In this document: positions 14,601-26,599 of the stretch, one piece after another
Layout of the letters: the number at the start of each line of letters is the position of its first letter
How positions within the stretch are numbered: position 1 is the first letter of the stretch
Origin: Utricularia gibba
Lineage: Eukaryota > Streptophyta > Magnoliopsida > Lamiales > Lentibulariaceae
Assembly (NCBI GenBank): GCA_002189035.1
Contig: NEEC01000026.1
Coordinates: forward strand, 186,001 to 250,000
Direction: 5' to 3'
DNA length: 64,000 bases
Notes under the pieces: generated by a model
Database searches by the model: none
The model's input: the letters and a program-made list of their open reading frames with translations, nothing else
Told to the model about the DNA's origin: nothing
Position numbers and translations under genes: made by a program

Positions 14601-17300
14601 TGCATCATTTAAAACTTAGCTATTTGCCACCATCCCTCCCACCTAACAAGCAAATATATATATTTCATCTAAACATCACTACACCCAAAACATTTGTTCA
14701 TATCACATTCTTCTAATTTCTATATCTTGCTTATTCAAATATCTTTATTTATATATCAATGTATGTGTCCATCTATGACCCCAACACACTTTTGCACATA
14801 ATTAATGAACTTTAACTAAATTATCTAAATTATTTGTGAAAGTTATGATATGATACTTGAAATCTACCATCGGATACACATTCACCAAGAGCTACTAGTT
14901 TATTCAATAAGAAGTTATAAATGCAAAGCACTATATGAAGCACCCTTTTGAAAGCACCATTCTATCAATATACTTTTGAACCTGTACTTTTTACGACAAA
15001 TCTTCTATGACACCTTGACATATTTCCTAGCCCTTAAACTCGAATAATTTTTCAACAAACTACATAATATCCCAATAACATTTCTACTAATTCTCAAATT
15101 CTCTATTGAAGCCCTCTTCACATCGTAATGAACCTATGAATATATTCTATTTATTTAGGAATCTTGTTTATAAAAGAATATATATATACACTATATAACC
15201 TTCGTGATAATATTCTCAATATAAGTGTATTAACCCATTCATCTCAATTAATTATTTGTTGATACCATCATAGCCGCACTTAAGACAACATGACACTTCT
15301 GTAAAAACACTCATATTGTCACTACATACAAGAAATAAAAAACAAGAAAACCCACAAATAAAAAACAAAAAACACAGAATCATGAAAGCAGCCACACATC
15401 GACACAATGTATTAAAGGTGGTGAAAACCCACGAATAACAGCAACAAAAACGCACCGAAGGATCCAAATGTTACCAATCAACCCAAGCGCAAATGCGAAA
15501 CGAATTTGGTCGCTGGAGCTTTATAGGCTTGAGGGCCACGAATGTCGTACACCTCTGTTTTCAAAAAAGAAAGGAATCTTATTATTATATGAAAGGTAGA
15601 ATTATAAAATGCAAATCATATTTACATAAATCAATCTCCTCATGCCCCCACCTCCACCCCCTTTGGTTTATGCAAAATTTATCCACTTAAAACTTACATA
15701 TCAAACATGAATTTATCCATAAACCTACATGAAAACCCATGAAAAACCTCTATGATTCATGATTTTAGGGATGAGAAAAAAATATTAATTTTTAACATAA
15801 TAATAATACATATGACTTTTTGTGTTATAAATATCCTAAATATAAATATATCTTAAATTAAAAAGAAATTAAATATAAAGTAATCTTAAAATTTTTATTT
15901 ATAATTGATTAATTTATAAATATATTAGAAATAAATGTTATATGAAATTTGTAAATAAATAAATTTTAAAATTATTTAGTGAATTTTCTGCTAAATTAAT
16001 AAATTGTTATGAATATCTAAAAATAACTTAAATTTTTTAAATATATAATTTTATATATTCATCATGGTTCTTATTATGTGGTAATTTTTTTTATATGATG
16101 TCGTTAAGCATGACTAGTTATATAATTTTCATGTTTATTTTTCCATTCAAATGTAACGAGTTTTGTTATGTTTTAATTCTTCACGAGATATTATCAAGTA
16201 TTATGCGTTGCTACATCCTATGGTTTTTTTGTCCAATTTGCCTTACTATTGTAATAGATTTTGTTATATTTTAATTCTTTACTAAGTGTAGTGGAGTGTT
16301 ATCATATCTTGTCAAATATATTATTTTTTCTAATTGTTTGTCTGAGTATGGTCAAACGTAATCGAGTATAAATTAGAGTCGAATTTTGTTAATTTAAAAT
16401 ATATTAGAACCAATTTTTCTTTATTTGAAAGAACCAAAGAAATTAAATTAGATTTGATTTTTTTGTATATTCAATTAATAATATAAATTATATTTAATAT
16501 AAAATACTATAAACTCTAAAAAAAAATTAATTATCAATCTTTTTAATGATATATAATTATTTTTAGTTATAAAATATTTATGATTATAATTTAATTATAT
16601 TTAATTAGTCATATTATATACATTCGAATTCAATACATTTATTATTATATTCAAATTATTTATTTTAACATTCAAAGTATTATTTTAATAATTCATAATT
16701 TATTTCCTTTTTAAATACTGAACTATTCAAACTAGTACTAAATTTAAAAAATAATCACCGTCACGGATAAACTATTTGAACTAATAATTTTATATTAAGA
16801 AATTAAATTGAAATGATCAAGTATATATAAAATTATATATTACTATTAATCAATTAAGTATAATATTGTATAATATGATTCATTTTTTGTGTACTAAAGA
16901 TTAATATGTGCTCGCTTGATTCATCCAATCTTTAATTTCATCATGGTATCAGAATATTTAACTTACGACATGACTGGAAAGCTAAGATGGATTTTAGTAA
17001 GAAGATGCATTGAGTTTAATTAATACAAAATTAAATCAATTTACGACCCGAGTAATACCCTAAACCCTAAACAAAAAGGCAAGTATTAACTGAATCAAAA
17101 ATCAATTTGATGTGAGGACAATTATTGGAACAAGTAATCAAATCTTGGAAAATTAAATTAAAATAATTAAACATATAAAAAAATTATAGATCAATCGTAA
17201 TTATTTGTATTTATCTTTTTCTAATATAATTCACATTTATAGTGTATTTTAATTTCATATATATGCTCATTCAAACATGACATACTTAATTTGTACATAT
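11661..17300. other. AT-rich intergenic DNA, no gene seen
   Basis: No supported gene. From about 15,750 to 17,250 the sequence becomes extremely AT-rich, as is typical of decayed intergenic DNA before the gene island. The one distinct structure is a 61-bp tandem duplication, listed separately. Confidence 0.6.
13812..13941. repeat. 61-bp perfect tandem duplication
   Basis: The unit beginning 'ccaagcaccaaatacgtacg' occurs at 13,812-13,872 and again, apparently without change, at 13,873-13,933. A partial third copy of 8 bases follows. Identity of the two units implies a recent local duplication, or an assembly artefact, inside otherwise decayed DNA. Confidence 0.9.
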
Positions 17301-17681
17301 CTACATTGTCGCACCATCATTGATGAGGAGCATCTTCTCATCGGGTCATTCTTTCACACACACATTAATAGGTCTGTGCTGTACATGGAGGGTGCCTTGT
17401 TGTTGAATGGGGCAGCTCTTCCCTTTGACTTTGTATTAAATAATAAATAACAAGACATTTGGAGGAGGAGGGAGAAGGATGCCCCGCAGGAAGGCACTGA
17501 ATGAATGCAAGGCAAGCTTCAGCTTCAGCAGCACCACGCAGGCTTATAAACCCTTTCAACTCCCTTTCCTTGTTTGCTTTCCTGTTTGGTTGGTGGGACT
17601 GAATACGGACTGACAGGATCGCGACGGCGTCGCCATAAATGAGCGCCGTTGCTATTTCGCATCGCCCGCCCAGCCACCCAG

Positions 17682-17717
17682 CCACAGCCACAGCCACAGC
17701 CACAGCCACAGCCACAG
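17682..17717. repeat. (CCACAG)n hexanucleotide microsatellite
   Basis: Six tandem CCACAG units, with a preceding imperfect unit, lie about 660 bp upstream of the ABCG start codon. A 233-codon minus-strand frame through it contains an Ala-Val run made by this repeat, and I do not consider that frame a gene. Confidence 0.85.
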
Positions 17718-18240
17718 TGAGTGAACCGTAAACCTCGGCAGCCTCACCCAAAAAGACGCAGAGCGGCGATGGGTTGATGTTGTGTTTTTGTTGAGTGCGG
17801 ACAGATTGCTGGGTCCTTTTCCGGGTCATTAATGCGCGACACATGCAGCTACTCAGCGTTGCCGGTTTCTGAATAACGAGCTGATCAGGCTGGCTAAATA
17901 CGGCCGGCCAGCACACTTGGTCACGAACTGGACTGGAGCTGGTGAGTAGTTCTGAAGACGACGCATAATATGTAATTAATGCTCGCCGTCTCCTACGAAC
18001 TAATCCCACCCCCTCACACCTAATCCCAGTTTGATAGCTTGCAAGTTCCATCCATCCGTCTTGCAATTTCAGTTGTTAGCAGCATGCTAACACCTTTATT
18101 GCAAGGGAGAGATGAGATAGAGAGATGAATGGAGCCCAGTGTCTTAATGCAAACGCGTTCCCCTAACACAAAGTCGCACAGTGCATGTGTGTGTATTCTT
18201 CGCCAAAAAGGTTTTTGCGTATGACATAAAAACGTGGGTG

Positions 18241-18247
18241 TATAAAT
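18241..18247 (+). promoter_or_regulatory. TATA box of the ABCG gene
   Basis: TATAAAT lies 139 bp before the start codon in the GC-richer leader. Plant initiation usually falls about 30 bp downstream, which would give a leader of roughly 105-110 nt that is pyrimidine-rich (CT-rich stretches at 18,255-18,365). This is inferred from position and motif only. Confidence 0.55.
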
Positions 18248-18379
18248 GACGCCTCCCATCTCAACCTCCTCACTGCCCTCTCCATTCATGGCAGCAGCAT
18301 TTACTCAACAACGCTACCACTGAACCTCCCTCCATTCTCTTCTTCTATCTTCTTCCTCCACCTCAGGACACGACGCAAA

Positions 18380-21300
18380 ATGGAGATTGAATCTGCAAAC
18401 CCAGCATTCGGGGGTGACCTTGCCGAGGGAAGCAGAGGTGGGATCATCTCCGGCGCGTGTTTGGTCTGGCAGGACTTGACGGCGGTGCTTCCCAACTACG
18501 GCAGCGGTCCCACGAGGAGATTGATCAACGGCCTCACAGGATACGCTCTCCCTGGGCGCATCATGGCAGTCATGGGTCCTTCCGGCTCCGGAAAATCCAC
18601 TTTCTTGGATGCTTTATCAGGTTCCCCGTCACACATTCTCTCTCTGTTTGCATTTGGGGGTTTTCCTTTTACATATGGATTCAGAGCATGGGTATTAGGT
18701 TGCATGGTGGTGATGATTTAAAATCTGGAGCTTCATCATAGTCCCCTTTACACTGAAAAACAAGAACCCATAGTATTTCTGTGTAGTAGTGGTGGGTTGT
18801 GGCTGACTACACATAAATGGTTCCGTAAAGTGAAATTAATACTCCAACAGTCACGAGAATCCATCCTTTTCATTTCAAATCTAGTTACTCTTGGGATTGG
18901 AGGCGTGGTTTGTTGCTTGGAGATCCAGAAAAAAAAAAGAAAAAAAAAAGAAAAAGAAAAGAAAAAGAAAAGAAGCTTTCATATTCAGGTACCGAGGTTA
19001 GTAGAAATAATTGATCATTAGATGTTAAGCTGCAGAACACACACACCCCACCTCCCACAATTCCAAGGTTATGATGATAGGAAAAAGAGGGGTAAAAGAA
19101 ACTAGTTTGGTGGCAGAGATCAAGTGCGTGGTCCCGGAAAGTGCGAAGGTGAATTACTGTAGTAAACCTCACTGTTCTTTTTTTTTCTTTGGTTACCTTT
19201 AGTTTAGTAACTAGTTTAGTGTCCATTCTTCCTTAAGACAGATCTTAATAGACAAGAGGGTGTTTATCAGAAATTCATGGTATTTAGTCCACTCGATTAA
19301 GATAGTGGCAAACAGTTGTCCGGCGATGATATTAATGAGGGCATGTGCTGGTGGCCAGGCCAGTCTCTTTCATTTTCAAATATAATTTTACTCAGGATTC
19401 CCCTTGAAGGGCGAAGTGATTTCTGTACTGGGATTCTAGATGGTGTGCGTGCAGATTTATTGAGAATTTACTGCTGTTATATGCAGTTGGTGGGGTATTT
19501 AATGCTGTGTATGTACTGAGAATGTATGTGTGGGTGACGAAGATGGTTGGCAGATGTGAATTGAATGGGGTGAAAAAAACTTCTTGTAGGGAGGCTGTCC
19601 GCGAATGTCGTCTTATCAGGCAACTTGATCCTCAACGGGAGGAAAAGAACACTCAATGACAGCATCGCTGTAAGTTGTTTGCAGCAAGCTTAATGATGAT
19701 CATCTCTCAGCTCAGCCCAGCCCTTTTGTACTCATGCCCGGTTTACTAACCATACAGGCCTATGTCACTCAAGAATCTGGATTCCTGGGAACGCTTACTG
19801 TCAAAGAAACCATCACATACTCGGCAATGCTGCGGCTGCCGAGTAAAACACCGAGGAGCGAGCTGAATATGATTGTTGAGAGGACGATTTCAGAGATGGG
19901 GTTAGAGGAGTGTGCTGATACACTTGTTGGACACTGGCATCTGAGAGGCATAAGCGGAGGGGAGAAAAAGAGACTCAGCATTGCCTTGGAGATTCTAACA
20001 CAGCCTCGTTTATTGCTTCTTGATGAGCCCACATCGGGCCTCGACAGTGCGTCTGCTTTCTTCGTTGCACAGACCCTTAGGAGCCTGGCACTCAGCGGTA
20101 GGACCATCATCTCCTCCATTCATCAGCCCAGCAGCGAAGTGTTCGCTCTGTTTCATGATCTTCTACTGCTGTCCAATGGAGAGACCATTTACTTTGGGGA
20201 AGCTGAAAGGGCTATAGAGGTGAGCCACATAATAACGCAAGGGGCTTTGGATCAACGCCTGTTGCTTATGCTAAAATGAATTTTTTGCAGTTGTTTGCGG
20301 AGGCTGGGTTCCCATGTCCGACCAGAAGGAATCCATCGGACCATTTTTTACGCTGCACCAATTCGGATTTCGACAATGTGAACCGAACCTTGACAGGGAG
20401 TCTCAGACTGAGAGTAAGCCATTCCCCGTGATGATTGCACACGAGCTCATATCCCGAGTTAACTGTGTGCTCCCTCCCACCTGCAGGATAGGAAAAACGA
20501 GTCTGCCGGTTTACTGACGAACTTGCCTACAACGGAAATACGAGCAAGGCTAGTTCAGAAGTACCAGACTTCAAAATACGCACCAAGGGTGATAGCTAGA
20601 ACACGAGAATTGTCGAGCGTGGTGAGCACCCCTCAACCTGTACCACACCCACCCCACTTGTATCTTCCACACAAGTACTGAGAGAATTTTTTCAGGGAAG
20701 TACATCAGCATTTGAGGAGATTAAGGGGAGCCAAGCATCGTGGGTCAAGCAGCTTACAACTCTGACTAGGAGATCTTTTGTCAACATGAATAGGGACTTT
20801 GGTTACTACTGGCTACGGATCATAGTATTCATAGCAGTAGCCATGAGTGCTGGCTCCATCTTCTTCAGGGTCGGTGAAAATTTCACCACTTCTTCACTCC
20901 TACCAAGAGCAGCCTGCGGAGGTTACGTATCAGGTTTCATGGTGTTCATGACCATTGGAGGGTTCCCATCATTCATAGAAGAAATGAAGGTCATCAATTT
21001 TCTTCATTTGTCAGTCGTGAGTGATCAACTTATCAGCTAGCTACTCGTTCTCACCTCCTGTTTTAATGATGATAAAAACAACAGGTATTCACCAAGGAGA
21101 GGCTCAACAGGCATTATGGTGTTGTAGTCTACCTGCTTTCGAATTTCCTCTCTTCCTTTCCTTTCTTGGCGGTAATGGCAACATGCACATCTGGCATCAT
21201 GTATTGCATGGTGAAGTATCACGCCGGATTCACCCATTTTGCCTACGTTGTTATGGACCTGTATCTTTCCTTGGCCGTTATAGAGAGCTGTATGATCGCC

Positions 21301-21970
21301 ATTGCAGCTTTTGTTCCCAACTTTTTGATGTGTGTCATGGCCGGCTCTGGTTTTGTGGTCAGTCCCTGTTCGTCACACTCTTTGAAATTCAGCGAACAAC
21401 TAACCACAATGAAGTTACTCTCTGCAGGGGCTTATGATGGCTACTGCTGGTTATTTCCGTCGATTCTTGGATCTTCCTAAGATTTTCTGGAGATATCCCG
21501 TGTACTACGTCAACTACATGTCATGGGCATTGCAGGTAATTACCCCAAACCTGGAAATATGCTGCTGATCTTCTGCTCTTCAACTCACGGAAATCTTTGC
21601 TTGCAAGGGTGCCTTCAAGAACGAAATGATTGGGTTGGAGTTTGAGCCTCTGGTAGAGGGGCAGCCCAAGATTCCTGGTGAAACGATTCTTACTGCATAT
21701 TTGGGGGTTCCTATAACTCACACAAAATGGTGGGACTTGGCAGTCATAGTAGCAATTCTGCTCGCTTACAGACTGCTATTCTTGTGTGCCCTCAAGTTCA
21801 AAGAGAGAGCTATCCCCATCTACAGAAGTTATCATGCGAAGACGACTCTTCATCATCTCAAGAAGAGGCCTTCGTTCAGGCTGACAACACCGCAGCCCTT
21901 TTCATCGAAGAGACATCAAGTTGTGCACACTTTGGCTTCTCAAGAAGGCCTCAACTCTCCATTACACTGA
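18380..21970 (+). CDS. ABCG half-size transporter, WBC11/12/15-like
   Basis: An ATP-driven membrane exporter of the plant ABCG/WBC family. Relatives in the ABCG11/12/15 group export cuticular lipids, but this substrate is not known. Nine exons, all in frame: 18380-18620, 19590-19669, 19758-20219, 20291-20413, 20487-20621, 20696-20989, 21085-21357, 21428-21535, 21608-21970. The product is 692 aa, a normal family length. Walker A GPSGSGKS is near residues 66-73, the Q-loop VTQ near 110-112, signature ISGGEK near 172-177, and Walker B LLLLDEP near 192-198. The EPTSGLDS and [11 protein letters not shown] blocks follow. The C-terminal half carries the hydrophobic segments, including [12 protein letters not shown] and the [14 protein letters not shown] block typical of this subgroup. 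The start codon gives MEIE, as in ABCG11-type proteins. Intron 1 is long (969 bp) and the others are 70-100 bp. The gene converges on the WNK-type gene. Confidence 0.93.
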
Positions 21971-22439
21971 TAAATGATGATTCCACAGAAGTGATCTTGT
22001 ATGTGCGGGCCACGTCTGCATGGCCTGGCTCTCCCGGGGAACAGCGTGTGAATAAAAACAATCTCAAAACTCTCCGAAAGGAAACGTAAAAGAAGCATCT
22101 TACCACTGAGCTCTGATGGTCCATGGCAGTTTCCAGGCATCTACGGCATGGCCTCGGGGAAAGAGATGATGCTCTGATATTCAGTATATGGATACGATTT
22201 TATAGACTGTCTAATATTGGTTAACTTCATGTATCACTTGATTACATAAGAAAAAAAACAAAATATTTGAGTGTCGGTTGTCCCCGAGAAACAGCAGTTA
22301 AAGAGAACAAGGAAGAGCATCAGCCTCTTCCCTCCAATGCGTATGTACAGAATTTGATGGAAACGATCAGCACAAAAGAAAGAATGGTTTCTTCGAACTT
22401 CCAAAAACAAAAGACCAAACATATGTTAGAGCCTGCATC

Positions 22440-23603
22440 CTAGGTTGACTCGAATGTGATTCCCGAGTCCATAGAGGCATCGCCCACAGAAGAGGAATCG
22501 CAGCAAGTGATCCACCACATTTTATCTTCAAATCCGGCAGCAGGCGTGGAATTGTAGAGCGTAGATATATCTGAAAGTATCATGTCATCTATACCTGAAA
22601 ACTTCTTATCTCCCAACAATTCCAAGCCATTATGGGCTATTAAGCACGACCTTGGTTCCCCTCTAGACCCTGAAGAAACCTCGTTAGCGACGACTGAATC
22701 CGAGGCTGACTTTGCTGAGATGATCATGGAGTTCATCATTTCACAAGACGAAGTTTCTTCTTGTGAGAAAAAGGGATCCTTGAGTAGCTGCAGAGCAGAA
22801 GGCCTCAGAGAAGCAGGTGATAAGCACTTTTCTATCATCTCCTTCACCTCTGAATCCGCCACTCTCCCTAGAGCAACAGGCTTAATGCCTGAAGTTACTT
22901 TCTTGAATATCTGCCCTGGATTTGTGCATTCCGAGTAGGGATATTCCAGAGTAACCATCTCCAATAAACACATCCCAAAGGCATATACATCAACTAATTC
23001 ATCGTACTCCTCATCATAGTACTCTGTTGCCATGAACTCTGGTGTCCCAGCCAGTACCCGAATTGGGGCTTCCTCCATGAATATCGACAACCCAAAATCA
23101 CCAATTTTGATCTCCGTCTCCCCGTTGCAAGCATTAACAAATATATTCTCACACTTCAAATCACGGTGAACGATTTTGGGTTTCAGAGTGTGGAGATAGT
23201 GAATGCCCTGTAAAATCTGCCTGCCCCAGTTCTTGATCATCTGCTGATCCACATTGCCGAGTTTCTTCGCGTGCTGCCTCAGATTCCCACAACTGAAAAG
23301 CTCAGCCATGATGTTTACTCGCCTGTTGTTGGCATCGATCCAATGGCAATAGCACTTCATGACGTTATGGTGCGCCAGAGACTTCAATAAAACGGCCTCA
23401 AAGCACGACTTTTCGTAGGCACCCGGAGATGGCGAGGTGGTGACCTCATCATCGACAGAGATTTGGTACCATGCAATCTCCAATCCGTCAACCAAATCAA
23501 AACCCTTGAAAACTTCTTTGAATGCCCCCCTTCCAAGAATGTTGTTATACCTGACGTAACGCCCACAGGGAGATATCTCCTGGACCTCGGAATCCAAATC
23601 CAT
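22440..23603 (-). CDS. WNK-type serine/threonine kinase, single exon
   Basis: A 387-aa protein kinase of the plant WNK (with no lysine) family, closest in layout to the small WNK8/10/11 types. The glycine loop GRGAFK is at 24-29. The usual beta-3 lysine site reads EIAWYQ (43-47), with no lysine, and Lys29 in the loop is in the WNK-typical position. HRDLKCEN starts at 146, DFG is at 169-171, and GTPEFMATE at 187-194 has Thr where the family has Pro (APE). After the kinase domain (about 18-280) is a Ser-rich, non-conserved tail. I chose the ATG at 23,603 because the open frame upstream starts only with a TTG and MDLDSEVQEISPCGRY resembles the start of small WNKs. The kinase domain is uninterrupted by introns. 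Small plant WNKs act in signalling, but no specific role can be read here. Confidence 0.9.
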   Translation of the reverse strand: MDLDSEVQEISPCGRYVRYNNILGRGAFKEVFKGFDLVDGLEIAWYQISVDDEVTTSPSPGAYEKSCFEAVLLKSLAHHNVMKCYCHWIDANNRRVNIMAELFSCGNLRQHAKKLGNVDQQMIKNWGRQILQGIHYLHTLKPKIVHRDLKCENIFVNACNGETEIKIGDFGLSIFMEEAPIRVLAGTPEFMATEYYDEEYDELVDVYAFGMCLLEMVTLEYPYSECTNPGQIFKKVTSGIKPVALGRVADSEVKEMIEKCLSPASLRPSALQLLKDPFFSQEETSSCEMMNSMIISAKSASDSVVANEVSSGSRGEPRSCLIAHNGLELLGDKKFSGIDDMILSDISTLYNSTPAAGFEDKMWWITCCDSSSVGDASMDSGITFEST

Positions 23604-23633
23604 CCCAAAGAAGCGCGATTGGCGGCCACACAA

Positions 23634-24340
23634 ATCAGAGTAGGAGAAAAAACTAGAACGCAGAGATTGGGTCGGAAAAGGCTTCCATGGCGGCGGAAAA
23701 GGAGTTGTTTTGATGCGAAGAAGAGCGGAGGCGCGAGTGGGAGCATGGGATGAGGGAGAGCATCAGAGGAGTAGTGAGTATGTTCTCCATTGGGTCATCA
23801 AGGAAGGGATCGGGCGGGGGATGGAAACCTGGAAATGGCTGCCAATGCCGATGGGGGATTGAGGGAAGGTTTGGGTTTGGGCGTAAATCAAACTCCGCTC
23901 CCGCCCCGCCCCGCCCTCATCCCAGTAATATATCAATCTATCTATCTATCTATCCATCTATGATCCGATCCATATCCTTTTATTTCTTCTAAGTCGTCGA
24001 GATTTGATTTGATTTGATTTGGAGGCGGCTTCGGTTCACCCCCGCCCCGCCCCCATCCCATCGGCATTCCAGTTTGTTGGGATTCAGGCAGGCAGGCCCC
24101 GGCGACAACACCAATCAGAGTCGTCAATCTGTGGCAACAGGAATCCAAAGGATCCCTTCCCTTGCCCTCCCCTTTCCAGTTACGACACGCAGAAGCAGCA
24201 GCAGCAGCAGCAGCAGCAGCAGATGAGTAGTGAATCAACGCGAGAACAACAGCATCATAACCAACCATAAGTTGTATTACTGAAAATCAAGGTAAAATAC
24301 ACACTTGTTCAAAGTAGCAAGCAAGCTTCCCGGATTTACC
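23634..24340. other. Upstream region of the kinase gene with simple repeats
   Basis: Intergenic DNA between the kinase start and the 3' end of the membrane-protein gene. It contains a (TCTA)n run at about 23,932-23,955, a short GATTT run at 24,001-24,021, C-rich patches near 23,900 and 24,040, and a (CAG)n run at 24,194-24,222. I see no convincing coding exon. The frames that cross it are repeat-driven. Confidence 0.6.
24194..24222. repeat. (CAG)n trinucleotide microsatellite
   Basis: About nine tandem CAG units between the kinase promoter side and the 3' end of the membrane-protein gene. It would read as poly-Gln or poly-Ala in short frames, none of which I support as coding. Confidence 0.85.
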
Positions 24341-24354
24341 ACCGGTGTTACGTA

Positions 24355-24987
24355 TCACACGGTCTGGGGTGCTGCGGCAGGCTTCTTGAGCTCACCGTCG
24401 GCGTCGGCTGCCTTGGCCTGGGTAGGGATCATCACATAGGCCCCCAATTTCTTCTTCTTCAGACCCAGATCATCGTCATCATCATCAGAGGACGATGACA
24501 CATCTTCCAGGTCAAATCTTCGAGGCGAGAACAACGCCCACAAAAAGTACATGATCGCAGCGGTGAGAGCACCGCATCCCACCCCGAAAAGCAGCGCATG
24601 AACCACGCTCATGATATCCTCGGAGCGATCGCGAATCGATCTCGACACCGACGAATAAAATTGAAAAGGGAAACCGGAGGCCTTCTCCACCGAAGAAGCT
24701 CGTGACGCGTCGTTTTCCGAGCCGGAAATCGCAACCCAACGCCTAGAAAACTCATCCGAGAGCCGATTGGAGGGAGATGAGAAGACGAGGGTGAGATATC
24801 GAGGGCCCTGATTCCGGATCAGGAACTGGGAATCCGGATTCGCAGTGAGTGGATTGAAGGGGTAAGCAGCAGAGGCGGTAGAAGCTGAGAAATAGAAGAG
24901 GGTTTTGCAGGGGCGACCGTAGGCTGTGGCCGCAAGGCACAGGAGGAGGAGGCTGCCGGTGAAGAAAACAAGGTTCGCCATTTTCAA
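24355..24987 (-). CDS. Small secreted-type single-pass membrane protein
   Basis: A single-exon 210-aa protein. A signal peptide at residues 1-24 (MKMANLVFFT followed by a Leu-rich core and AYG) precedes a short lumenal or extracellular domain starting RPCKTLF. A hydrophobic transmembrane segment lies at about 127-152, followed by a basic FSPRRF stop-transfer, a Ser-Asp cluster (164-173), KKKK (177-180) and a polar tail. A type I topology follows from these features. I recall plant proteins with the same RPCKTLF start but cannot name the family or its function. A second ATG two codons in gives MANLVF and is equally plausible. A TATA-like TTATAA lies about 45-50 bp upstream (25,033-25,040). Codon composition is GC-rich, like its neighbours. 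Confidence 0.82.
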   Translation of the reverse strand: MKMANLVFFTGSLLLLCLAATAYGRPCKTLFYFSASTASAAYPFNPLTANPDSQFLIRNQGPRYLTLVFSSPSNRLSDEFSRRWVAISGSENDASRASSVEKASGFPFQFYSSVSRSIRDRSEDIMSVVHALLFGVGCGALTAAIMYFLWALFSPRRFDLEDVSSSSDDDDDDLGLKKKKLGAYVMIPTQAKAADADGELKKPAAAPQTV

Positions 24988-25298
24988 CGGAGAGAGAGCG
25001 TGTCGACGCGAGAGAGGGAAGTTTGGTGGTCGTTATAAAGAGGTGCCCACGGGGACTTGGGACTTGAATGGAAGTGGAAGGAAGCATCTAGAGTCTAGAG
25101 TACGCGGGCCGGCCGGGGCTTCCATCAAAGTCTAATAAAATTCCTTTGAACCCATTTTTGACACAAAAACAACAAGGATCTGGGATCTCAAGGGCCTCTA
25201 TCTAGCCTGGTACCAGCACTCCAACTCTACACACAAGCTAGAGGGAAGAAAGAAGAAAGGTAGCAGCAGCAGCAGCAAACTGATACATAACAACCAAA

Positions 25299-25318
25299 CA
25301 GCCAAGAATGAATTGCCG
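25299..25318 (-). promoter_or_regulatory. miR169 target site in the NF-YA 3' UTR
   Basis: On the plus strand these 20 bases read CAGCCAAGAATGAATTGCCG, which matches the plant miR169 sequence with two differences. On the transcript strand this is a complementary site about 40 nt after the stop codon, the usual place for miR169 sites in NF-YA mRNAs. One difference is a G:U wobble and the other a single mismatch in the 3' half of the miRNA, so cleavage should be possible. miR169 regulation of NF-YA is established; its operation here is inferred. Confidence 0.88.
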
Positions 25319-25359
25319 CACGCACCCAGCTTAGCGTCACCACTCCTGGAATCACACTG

Positions 25360-26531
25360 TCAACGGGACGGACATGGTGCCTCAGACAGGTTGATGTGTG
25401 TTCTAATGCTTTCTGATCCAGAAACTGTGGTGGCCTCGGCGGCATCTGCATCAGACGACTTCTTTGCGAACCGGCCACCCGAACCCCTTGCTCTATTCAT
25501 TGCATGTCGATGTCGAGACTCATGGAGGTATGGCTGCAACGCAGTGAGCTTCCTTGTCAATTTTGCACAATAAAACAACACACTACACTACAAGGACGCA
25601 GAGATGTGAACCACCTTCCGGGCTTTCACTAGTTTCTTCTCAAGCTCAGCCTTGGCACGGGATTGCCTCCGCCTAAGAATGCCATGGTACTGCTTCGCAT
25701 TCACATAAACGGGTTCCTGTGTCAACTCTAGGGGCAACGGAATTCTCGCATGATGCATGTCATATAAATGAGGAACCTATCACACAGACAAATGCATATC
25801 AGTCACCAAAAAGAAACAAGGATTTTAAGGCATGTGTAGTAGCAGTTGGAGTCCAAGAAGCAGAGAACAACAAATAATTTGCATGGTTTTTACCAAAGGT
25901 TGACCATAAGGTGCTATTAACCCCGCATAGTACGGCTCATAAGGATTTGAGCCGCAGGCCTGAAAAAGAGGAGATTTCTCAGCGCTAATTTCAAATCTCT
26001 TCCTTCAGATAACGATGCACATTATCTCGCAGTAGAGTATAATCCACAAATCTTACAACAGAGAGACCAATTAGCTGCCGGCCTTGAGCAAAGGTTCCAC
26101 CGATTCTCGGATATAAGGTTGGTGGAACCTGACCATCCCGCTCACAATTTTTGTCTGAACTCGAGAGAGGCACTGTCAAGCAATGAATTGAAACAGGGGA
26201 AGCACGCGAATGTTAGACAACTGATTGACTAACACAAGACCAGTTCACACAAAACTTCACATATTTTTTTATCACCTTGCTGGATTGTAGTGCTAGGTGA
26301 CTCTTTTGCATTATCATCATCTTCCTCATTTATTCCACCTTCTGAAAGCCATATTCCATCAGCAGAGTGTTCATTAGATGATGTGTCACATGAATTTCTT
26401 CGAGTAAGGGTGGGATCAAGGGAACCAGATACTGCATTGTTCCACCAAGGAGGAGCAGAGGGCGCAGAGGAGTCGCCAGCATCATCAAACTTGGGCTCTC
26501 TCTGACTGCCACTTTTAGGGTTCGATTGCAT
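25360..26531 (-). CDS. NF-YA: NF-YA (CCAAT-box binding factor subunit A)
   Basis: The sequence-specific subunit of the nuclear NF-Y trimer, binding CCAAT boxes with NF-YB and NF-YC. Coding exons on the minus strand are 26531-26276, 26172-26057, 25959-25894, 25776-25615 and 25533-25360. All junctions are GT-AG and in frame, giving 257 aa. The start [10 protein letters not shown] is typical of plant NF-YA, and an acidic, Ser-rich N-terminal part follows. The [11 protein letters not shown] and MHHARIPLP motifs precede the core. Subunit-association helix A1 ([20 protein letters not shown], from about 167) is complete. The DNA-binding helix A2 contains HESRHRHAM and RGSGGRF (about 201-222). The core is split between exons 4 and 5, as in other plants. 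An upstream acceptor at about 26,574 suggests a leader intron. The 3' UTR carries a miR169 site. Confidence 0.93.
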
Positions 26532-26599
26532 ATCCCTTGGTTCCTAAACGGCCCCAAACAGCTTCCTTTACTACTGCGACACATCAGATATGTGAAGTC

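Noticed and set aside
17365-18066. 233-codon minus-strand open frame upstream of the ABCG gene
   Set aside because: Its length depends on the (CCACAG)n repeat giving an Ala-Val run. It has no family motif and overlaps the ABCG promoter.
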